From Calliphora vicina (taxonomy: Eukaryota > Arthropoda > Insecta > Diptera > Calliphoridae): 64,000 bases of DNA. The DNA is taken from contig NC_088780.1 in assembly GCF_958450345.1 (NCBI RefSeq), positions 66,239,533 to 66,303,532 of the forward strand. Direction: 5' to 3'. Positions 56,541-64,000 of this stretch are shown piece by piece; positions within the stretch are counted from its first letter, which is position 1, and each line of letters begins with the position of its first letter. Under the pieces are notes generated by a model that did no database searches, had not been told where the DNA came from, and worked only from the letters and a program-made list of their open reading frames with translations. Made by a program: the position numbers and the translations under genes.

Positions 56541-57362
56541 AATTTAAAACCAATTTTCATTTCATCATTATTTTTACTGAAATATTTAACTAAAAAACTT
56601 GAACTTATCTCATATTAATTAAAGTATATATGTACATATTTACTATATATGTATCTACATATGGGCAATTCCACGAGAATCGCTTTTTTTCAAGATGATT
56701 TGAATAGAAGAAAATAATAAAATGTTACTATGTGAAAGTATTTAGATCCATGGTAGGCGTTCATATTGTTCAGCTTACGATGATTTTCGTCAAACAACCC
56801 GAATGTGAACAAAAGAGCATAATAGAGCGTAAAAATACACACAATTTATTCAGTTTCTTGATGTTGTTGTGGATATTTAATTTTTTACCCAAAAGAACAC
56901 ACAAATTAAATGCTTCTTTTTGCCTACCAATGATTTAGATCATATTACAACATTTTAAAGACAAAAATAATAGTTTAAACTGATTATATTTAATTTTTTA
57001 ATATTTTAGACCAAAATTGCGGTGAAAACTAGGCTCCCAATTAGCTTGTAGTATGAAATGAATTTGACTCTGATTGTTTTTTTTGCTATTGTCAAATTGT
57101 TTATTGAAACCGAATGTATATTTTCTATCAATTTTTTTAGTTTTTGTATACATATATTTGCAGAATATATATTGTTTTATTATAAGAGACGGTATGTCAC
57201 GTACGATATTAAATTTTATTTATTATAAAATCATCCAGATTGTTTTGGATGAAAAAAAAACCGAAATAAACCCCAACCACTCTTCCGTGTTGAACTTGAA
57301 CCCGGTGTCATAAATCTGAAAAAAAAAATGAAACATATCCCATACATAACCTGAAGTATTTA

Positions 57363-57767
57363 TTGCATCGTAAAATTACGGTAGAAGAACCACATAAACG
57401 ATTTGGCCCCGTCCAATGTATGAATTGCCAAGAATATGGACATACCAAGGCATATTGCAAATTGCCACCCGTATGTGTTGTTTGTGGAGAGTTGCATAAC
57501 ACATCCCAATGTAACAAATCCAAGGATGATCCTAAAATTAAAAAATGCAGCAATTGCGGAGGTAACCACACAGCGAACTACAGGGGTTGTCCAGTCCACT
57601 CAATTGTTAAAAAATCACAAAGCCATAAACCGAAGATTCTCCCCGCTCAGCCATTAAATAACATTGTGCAATCGGTAAATAACTTTGCAAACTCAATGAG
57701 TAACATGATGCAAGAAAAGCTTAAGATGCAATCAATGTTATTGCAGGCTGTACTTAACAGACCATGA
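57363..57767 (+). pseudogene. Jockey ORF1 C-terminal part with zinc knuckles
   Basis: It encodes HRKITVEEPHKRFGPVQC and the knuckles CMNCQEYGHTKAYC, CVVCGELHNTSQC and CSNCGGNHTANYRGC, followed by a Met/Gln/Asn-rich tail (NSMSNMMQEKLKMQSML) to the stop. It is open from 57363; upstream frames (57255-57360) contain shifts. The stop TGA overlaps the ORF2 start in ATGA (57764-57767). Confidence 0.8.
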
Positions 57768-60312
57768 ACTGCCTAAGAATATGTTTTTGGAACGCTAACG
57801 ACATTCGCCAACATAAAAACGAACTCGAGTATTTACTTAAAAGTCATGAAGTTGATATAATGTTAGTTTTGGAAACCCATTTGACGTCTAGAAGTTTATT
57901 TAAGATAAATGGATATGTTTTTTATGGCACAGATGATCCAGGAGATAGAGCATGTGGAGGCTTTGGAATTTTAATTAAAACCCGTATCAAACACCATTCA
58001 ATGTGTGATATTTGTGAAGATTATCTTCAAGCTACGACAATCTGTTTGGATGATTGCTACAGAAACCTATTAATTTCGTCGATATATTCACCTCCAAGGT
58101 TTTCGATTACTGAAAACAAATATGAACATTTTTACGAATCACTAGGACCCCGATTCCTGGCAGCTGGCGATTATAATGCTAAGCATACTCACTGGGGATC
58201 AAGACTTGTAACCCCGAGCTGTCGAGCGGAGAACCAACATACTGGCCTACTGACCCAAGCAAAATACCCGATGTCATTGATTTTGCAGTTACAACAAATT
58301 TACCAATGGAACTAATGCAGGTTAAATCTTCATTAGAATTATCCTCGGATCACTCACCCACCTTCGTTACTCTATTGAACCCCCTAGAAATAGTATCCCC
58401 AACTGGTCACTTTGCAATATCAAGCACGAAAATAAATTGGTTGAAATATAGAAAATATATTAGCACACACAGTACAGAAAATATATCGCTAAGAACACCA
58501 GAAGATATCGATATCTCACTCAAAAAGTTTGAACAAAACTTAAAACTTGCTGTTGAACACTCCACTCAAATAACCCAACAAATAAGATACAATAGACTCT
58601 ATTCTGCAGACATTGAACAGTTATTAGCTGAAAAAAGAAGAGTTCGTCGAGAGTGGCAACTCTACAGATCCCCTCAACTTAAAACGGAGCTTAGAAAATG
58701 TCGCAAACACCTTAGTATACTTCTTCACAAACGCAAAACTTACTCAATTAATAAATATCTGGAAAACTTAGATGCCACCCAGTACTCAAATTACTCTCTA
58801 TGGCGAGCTACAAAAAATTAAAAAGACCTGTTTGGCTGGGCGTGAAACGATACTGAAAAAGGAAACCTGTTTGTTAGTCATCTAACGAATGTATTTTCCC
58901 CAAACGAGTCAAACGACACAATAGAGTTACCACCTACTTTACCCCATATTACTGCAGCTGAACCACTTCGTTTTGAGATTTCAGAGATTGACAAGGCTAT
59001 TATTGATTTAAACTCCAAAAAATCACCTGGTATTGATAAAATCAGTAACAAGATGCTCCTCGAGCTACCCCAAATTGCATTAAGAATAATCCTATTTATT
59101 TTTAATGCTATATTACGCCTTGAATATTATCCACCAGAATGGAAGGTTTCTTTAGTTACAATGATACCTAAGCCGGGAAAAGATCACAGTAAAGTAGAAT
59201 CATATAGACCCATTAGCCTATTGTCAAATATGTCAAAGCTATTCGAAAAACTGTTAATGCACAAGTTAAAGCCGATAGTGAATCATTTTGATTATATTCC
59301 TACTCATCAATTCGAATTTCGAGAAAAACATAACACAGAACAAACTCACAGGTTGGTAGAAAATATTGTTCTGCACTCTTCATCGACGTTTCGCAAGCCT
59401 TCGACAAAGTATGGCATGAAGGATTATCGATAAAAATAAAACAATATTTACCAGTGAACACACATAAGCTTCTAGAAAGTTATTTAAGTCATCGAAAGTT
59501 CGTTCTTAAAGAGGGAGACTTCATAAGTTCACCACAGCCTATTGAAGCAGGCGTACCCCAAGGAAGTATACTGGGTGCCTTCCTATATTTGCTATATACT
59601 TGTGATATGCCTACAAACAGTCGAACCCACATATCAACTTTTGCTGATGACACAGCTATACTAGCCTCATGAAAACCCCCAAGAAGCATCTGTACTTTTA
59701 CAAGACCATATAATCGACATAGAAAGGTGGTTAAAACAATGGAGAATAAAAGTAAACGAGCAAAAATGTATACATCTCACTTTCACATTGCGTAGAGAAT
59801 CGTGCCCTCCAATCCTAATAAATAATCATATAATACCTCAACAAACTGAAGTTAAATATCTAGGTCTGCATCTAGACCGACGTCTTACCTGGAAAAGCAT
59901 ACAGATACGAAATTGACTCAAATGAAGTTAAAATTACTACAAATTTACTGGCTAATTGGTAAAAACTCGAGATTGAGTTTAGATTGCAAACTTCTGCTGT
60001 ACAGCTCAATAATAAAACCCATATGGCGCTATGGAATTCAATTAGGGGGCACGGCCTCAGCTTCTAATATTGAAAAAAATTCAAAGATTCCAAAATAAAA
60101 TATTAAGAATGATAACAGCAGCGCCTTGGTATGTGAGAAATATTAACATTCATAAGGACCTAGGTGTCTCCCTGGTGAAAAATGAAATAAAAAAACGAGC
60201 GGAGTCATATTTGAAAAAGTTAGAAGTTCACCCAAACCCACTTGCACGAACATTAATGAGAAGTAATGGCTACATCCGACTAAGAAGAAGGAATCCAACA
60301 GACCTGCGCTGA
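57764..60312 (+). pseudogene. Jockey ORF2, endonuclease-RT, multiply frameshifted
   Basis: Endonuclease: LRICFWNANDIRQHKNELEY, LVLETHL, GDYNAKHTHWGS, then after a shift SSDHSP. Linker 58306-58821. RT: IPKPGKD, SYRPISLLSNMSKLFEKLL, HQFEFREKH, AGVPQGSILGAFLYLLYTCD, STFADDTAILAS (59640). C-terminus: KPIWRYGIQLGG, ITAAPWYVRNINIHKDLGVS. Stops or shifts occur near 58250, 58820, 59375, 59672 and 60060. Confidence 0.85.
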
Positions 60313-61029
60313 TGATAGGATCTATAAATTAAACATAATTTTTCGTGAAACTGTGGTGGGACGTAAATAAAAATTTATATTTAGATTTAAGATTTGAACA
60401 AATTATTGATAGTTCACATTATTTTATTTATGAAGATAAAATAAATGAAATATGAAAAAAAAAAATTGTTTTTATTTAAATATTACGGATTGTAATGGAA
60501 AAATATTTCGTTTAGTGTAAGAAATTAAAAGAATACATAACGCCTCTCACGATTTGAATATGTGCGTATATTTATGCATGTACCCCAAAATCAGTTCCGT
60601 TTTATGTCACGTGCTTAATATTTTGGACAACAATACTTTTTATTATTTTAAAATATAGTACCCTCTGAATGGAACATAAAGACCAAATTATTTTTCAGAT
60701 ACTCTTATTTTTGCTAAATCTATTCCACTCTATAGACGTACAAATGTCACGTACGATGATATGGAATTACCCATATGTATAAATAAAAATTAAAAATAAT
60801 GAAAATTCAGACATAAAATTTTATCTTTGTATAACATAACATTAATATGTAGATTGGTGAATTGATTTATTTTGTTTTGATATATATTTTTTTTAATAAA
60901 AATTCATACATTTATAACAAGTGTTTTTTTAATTGCCGATATTTAATATCTAAATGCCGATAAATGCCGATTTTTTTTGACAAAGCTACCGATTTTCTTT
61001 CAAAATTATCTGGGCCCCCTGGCTGTAAA

Positions 61030-61484
61030 CCAATACAACTTTTTAAAAACATATAAAATAAAAGTGTATAAGTGTATTTAATTTTTGTATGAAAATTTCC
61101 AACAACAAGCTTACACTATTGTATTGAATACAATAATAAACTCGATACAAGGAGTTTTGTAAATTCAGCAATTATTTATACGCTCAACAGCGCTGTCGCT
61201 TTCGTCCAATTGGACCAAAATTGGTAGTTTCAAGTTGACTTATTTACTTTTGGTAGTTTGGTTGGTTTGTTCTGATGTTTCTAGGATTTTGGCAGGCTAC
61301 GATAATTCTGAATACAAAAGTATTTTTAAGAGTGAAATAATGAAGACAATGAAGAAAAAAATATGTTATGCAAAATATTATTATTTTATTTAGTTTAGTC
61401 TGGTAAATATTTACGTATTTAGTAGTGTTCGGTTCAAAAGTAATCAAAAATAATTTGCTGCTGTTTCTAGATTTACAGTAGTTC
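61030..61484. other. No gene recognised
   Basis: AT-rich flank outside the hAT target duplication. Confidence 0.5.
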
Positions 61485-61830
61485 AGCTTCCTAGGCGTAA
61501 TGGGGGCCAGTGCATGGCCATCAAAGTTCGTCACCTCTGGTGTCACATTTTTAAAAAAACTACAAAAATCAATTTAAAATTTTAAATACATTTTTTAAAT
61601 TTTTTTATGGAGTTTTTTAAAATTCTTTAACACAGTCCGCTTAAGTGAGTCAAGTTTTACCTTACACGCTTTTGCATTAAGTTCTCTTTCCATGTCATAT
61701 AAAAATTGTATATAGTCCTAAAATTTGTTTATACAAATGAAAAAATATAGGGACTTTTTACATGTTCCAACATAAAAAACAAACAAAATTAAAAAAAAAA
61801 AAAACAAATAAATAAACGTAAATATCTATT
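61485..61830 (+). mobile_element. Fragment of the 45805-51905 family arm
   Basis: GTTCAGCTTCCTAGGCGTAA, AATGGGGGCCA and CAAAGTTCGTCACCTC match 45917-45975; CACGCTTTTGCATTAAGTT matches 51510-51528 reading the opposite arm. The piece is rearranged relative to both arms. Confidence 0.6.
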
Positions 61831-61849
61831 AGGGTGATCGGCCCGGTTT

Positions 61850-62220
61850 TTAATAACCGGTTATAACCGGTTTTTTTGGTTAAGTCGGTTTCGTATTTTT
61901 ATATAATATTATATAAGCTCACATTTCGAATATCGAAGAAGCCGGTTTTTTCTAAAAGTGTGTTTTTATGAGTTATAGTGTATTAAAAACTTTAAAAATC
62001 CAAAAAACTTGTTTAAAAAAAATACTCCAACTATTTTAGAAGACTTTTTATAGATAAATGTCACAAGCGATCTGGAAAGCTTGAAAACTTACTCAATGCT
62101 TTGTTAACTATATATACGTCCTACAAGTACACTGAGTGAAAGATCATTTTCAATGTTTAGCTTTATAAAAACAAAGGAAACAAATCGATATACTCCAAGT
62201 ATAAAAAATTTTATTCAAAT
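61850..62220 (+). pseudogene. hAT fragment with C-terminal domain remnant
   Basis: 61850-61960 has GGTTATAACCGG-type words as in the ends of the 17555 hAT. 62105-62215 reads YTLSERSFSMFSFIKTKETN then RYTPS, the hATC signature (STxSERxFSxxxxIKTKxRNR). Truncated on both sides. Confidence 0.65.
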
Positions 62221-63014
62221 AACGCCAATTTTCTCTATATTAGTTGTGGCATTTTAATTTAAATCTTTGTAGACGTTTTTATTTTACCTGTTTATATTTA
62301 TGAGTCTAATATATGATTTTATGACCAATAGTTGTCCATGAAGTTATCTGTACATTTAAAAACTACAAATATATCTCAATCGTTTCAAAAGTTACAGAGT
62401 TTTGGCCGTTGAAACACAATTCTGAGCAACCATGGAAGAATACAACATGTATTTTGAATGCCTCCTTGATGCAAATAATAAAATGCTTGAGCAAACATTT
62501 TAAGATATAATTTGATAACTAGAGCAATTTTGAAGAAGGTATGGAAGGTTCCAACAATTTGTATGTGTTTAACTCTTTCAGTGGTTTTGTCGAATATATT
62601 CGACATTATAACATACTCTGTTTCTATGCGCTTTTACTGTATAATAAAATACAGTTAGTTTTATTTTTTTTGTTTTAAATAACAGACACAGACAACCAGA
62701 GCAACCAAATACAAAAAAAAATATTTTTCCCGGATTCAGCGTATTCAAATTATAAATATTTCTTTTTAATACTTTTAGCTCGACCTAAATTATTTTTGAC
62801 CCTGAAAGGGTTAAATTGTTTACTGGTTCAACATTTTTAGTTAATTTTTGTCATAATATTCCTGCCAATTTTTTGAACTGATTTTACTAATTTTCAACAG
62901 CAAAAATTTCAGATCATTAGAGTAAATATATAATTTTCATTAGAGTAAATATATATGGCTAAATGAAAATAAAAAAGACTAAAAAAATGGCTAGAGGCTA
63001 AATTGGCAACACTG
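62221..63014 (-). mobile_element. hAT fragment, inverted duplicate of 40534-42480
   Basis: It matches the reverse of 42180-42480 and 40534-40880 in order, lacking the mariner, and ends GGCTAAATTGGCAACACTG. The following GTGGAGTGTGACAGTGAAAG and TAGGGTATTC equal the reverse of 40500-40533. So the duplication includes the junction between two hAT families. Confidence 0.75.
62573..62810. mobile_element. piggyBac-like MITE, 238 bp, TTAA target
   Basis: The ends CTCTTTCAGTGG / CCCTGAAAGGG are flanked by TTAA (62569-62572, 62811-62814). Related sequences at 16151-16163 and (reversed) 40790-40800 have a single TTAA (TGTGCTTAAATTG) without the insert. TTAA and CCCTTT-type ends are piggyBac hallmarks. 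Confidence 0.85.
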
Positions 63015-63155
63015 GTGGAGTGTGACAGTGAAAGGTAATAGGGTATTCCAATTATTCGATTTTTCTCTTGTTCTCTTGGCTAAATTGGCAACACTGGTGG
63101 AGTGTGACAGTGAAAGGTAATAGGGTATTCGAATTATTCGATTTTTCTCTTGTTC
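62998..63155. repeat. ~78-bp tandem duplication of a hAT-hAT junction
   Basis: GGCTAAATTGGCAACACTGG ... GTAATAGGGTATTC ... GATTTTTCTCTTGTTC occurs twice in direct order (starting near 62998 and 63076), so both the end of one hAT family and the start of another are duplicated. Confidence 0.8.
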
Positions 63156-63361
63156 GAATAAATCGAATAAGACATTTTAACTTGTTCGAATAATTCGATC
63201 ACACGTTTAACTGTTACGGTTAACTGTTCGAATAATTCAAAATTGCCGATTTTCAAATAACAAATAAACCGATTAGATTGTGTCGATTAAACGATAACTC
63301 TTTTTTTGTACTTTAACATATTTGTTTTGTATTTATTTTTCCATTTTAATTCAATACAAAT
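63156..63361 (+). mobile_element. TAGGGTATTC hAT terminal fragment
   Basis: CGAATAATTCGA and TTAACTGTT words match the reversed right end of 39134-40509 until about 63300; the rest to the LTR is unassigned. Confidence 0.5.
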
Positions 63362-63725
63362 TGTCGCTGACTGAAACTGAAGACAGGAGGTTTGCGTTGA
63401 ACAAATACAAACACAATTTAGTTATGTTTGTAATAACGTTTATTTCTATAAAAAGTAAATAAATTAAAAGGAATACATATAAAATAATAAAAAACACTTA
63501 CCGCAGTTTTGTACCTCCTTCTTCGACAAAATATAAGAAAATTATGAGCGTTCGAATTCTTGCAATAGACAAGTAAGAATATGTTCAAAGAAGAGGACAA
63601 AAGAGCGGCTTACAAAACAAGTGTCAAAAAACAGTCATTCACAGAAAACTGTTAACAAATAAAATTGACGATAAACAAATCAACCGCTGTTCATGAGGAA
63701 CATTGCAGTCAGAGGTTCCGTAACA
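63362..63725 (-). repeat. 3' LTR of a BEL/Pao element
   Basis: On the minus strand it begins TGTTACGGAACC directly after a polypurine run (GGGGGTGGGGG, 63726-63736) and ends TCAGCGACA (63362), giving TG...CA ends and 364 bp. It contains AATAAA-like signals (minus strand, about 63440). The right LTR boundary rests on the polypurine tract; the second LTR is outside the window. Confidence 0.65.
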
Positions 63726-64000
63726 CCCCCACCCCCGTGGAGCGATCAACTTCACCATCATCTACGTCCAGCACGGCTAGCTTGGATACAGGCCGTTGTA
63801 GGCTTCCTGATGCAGTCTTTACATCAGCTCTTCTTATAATACCGTCAGCACCGAGATGAACGCAAGTGACCAAACCTCTCCGCCATTGACTTCGTGGGAT
63901 ATTAGGGTCGCAGATAAACACAACGTCACCAACATTAATGGGAGCAGTACGCTCACACCATTTGACTCTTCTAGTCAACGTAGGCAAATATTCAGCAATC
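63709..64000 (-). CDS. BEL/Pao polyprotein, C-terminal domain (partial)
   Basis: It is open from the window edge to TGA at 63709-63711, reading IAEYLPTLTRRVKW, GDVVFICDPNIPRSQWRRG, GADGIIRRADVKT and LQRPVSKLAVLD. This is the DUF5641-type domain that closes BEL/Pao Pol proteins after the integrase, probably chromatin or DNA binding. The stop lies inside the LTR, as usual for this group. The reading frame has no defect in the visible part, so the element may be young. Confidence 0.85.
   Translation of the reverse strand, partial: IAEYLPTLTRRVKWCERTAPINVGDVVFICDPNIPRSQWRRGLVTCVHLGADGIIRRADVKTASGSLQRPVSKLAVLDVDDGEVDRSTGVGVLRNL

Larger units (their letters stand above)
57240..60467 (+). mobile_element. 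Jockey-clade LINE copy 3
   Basis: It starts within ORF1 (about 57255, KPQPLFRVELEP, after frame corrections) and runs through ORF2 to a 3' end with ATAAATGAAATATGAAAAAAAAAA at about 60467. It is 5'-truncated. The divergence from copies 1 and 2 is much larger than between copies 1 and 2, so it is an older or different subfamily. Confidence 0.8.
56661..60774. mobile_element. Inverted-repeat element with ATGGGYAATTCCA ends
   Basis: Left ATGGGCAATTCCA and right TGGAATTACCCAT are inverted, with further shared words TGTCACGTACGA at 57193 and 60743. It lies inside the 56046 hAT and hosts Jockey copy 3. No own coding region and no unequivocal target duplication (AT/TAT). Confidence 0.5.
56046..61021 (+). 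mobile_element. hAT element, 4976 bp with nested insertions, perfect TSD
   Basis: The termini CAGGCCTGCCAGATTTG and (right) ATCTGGGCCCCCTG are flanked by GCTGTAAA on both sides (56038-56045 and 61022-61029). Subterminal GCCGATTT words occur near both ends. A hATC remnant lies at 56320-56540; the rest of the original body is replaced by the 56661-60774 insertion and decay. Confidence 0.85.

Overview
The window is a transposon graveyard from an AT-rich insect genome, most likely a schizophoran fly (Diptera). The reasons are the Jockey-clade LINEs, many hAT/mariner/Helitron/BEL remnants, and short repeats with the core CCGACCCTATAAAG plus a (GTCY)n tract, which is the layout of dipteran mini-me (INE-1/Helentron-like) elements. 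I see no convincing single-copy host gene. Almost everything is mobile DNA nested in mobile DNA. The only uninterrupted, plausibly functional protein gene is a Tc1/mariner-type transposase at 41017-42024 (-). The start of a BEL/Pao element runs off the right edge. Layout. (1) 1-13296: a near-identical tandem array. Two complete units (348-6742 and 6743-13296) follow the last 347 bases of a further unit, so the array extends left of the window. Each unit nests a truncated Transib-like element, a mini-me repeat, a transposon with >1 kb inverted ends built of about 180-bp iterons and a transposase gene with one in-frame stop, and inside that an 824-bp hAT element with a perfect 8-bp target duplication. 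(2) 13297-16067: remains of an element carrying two copies of a zeste-like Myb/SANT gene, one split by a 1.4-kb palindrome of two mini-me elements. (3) 16068-31000: hAT ends, MITEs, a Jockey fragment, a 4.4-kb long-inverted-repeat element containing a 1.6-kb Transib-like element with 5-bp target duplication TGCCG, a diverged iteron element and a Helitron helicase pseudogene. (4) 31000-39000: a long-inverted-repeat element carrying an internally deleted, intron-containing arthropod multicopy gene, then Helitron and MITE insertions and a Jockey scrap. (5) 39134-51905: two abutting hAT elements, the intact mariner, more MITEs, and a 6.1-kb Transib-like element holding a nearly full-length but damaged Jockey element. 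(6) 51906-56045: tandem repeats with tRNA-like cores and Helitron ends. (7) 56046-61021: a hAT with perfect 8-bp target duplication GCTGTAAA, containing another inverted-repeat element, which contains a third Jockey copy. (8) 61022-64000: hAT fragments that duplicate sequence from 40-42 kb, a piggyBac-like MITE, and the 3' LTR and C-terminal end of a BEL/Pao element. Several insertions can be checked inside this one window, because a related copy elsewhere in it preserves the uninserted site (hAT at 5600, mariner at 40883, TTAA MITE at 62573, TAA MITE at 46571). All family names come from motif recognition by eye. No database search was run.
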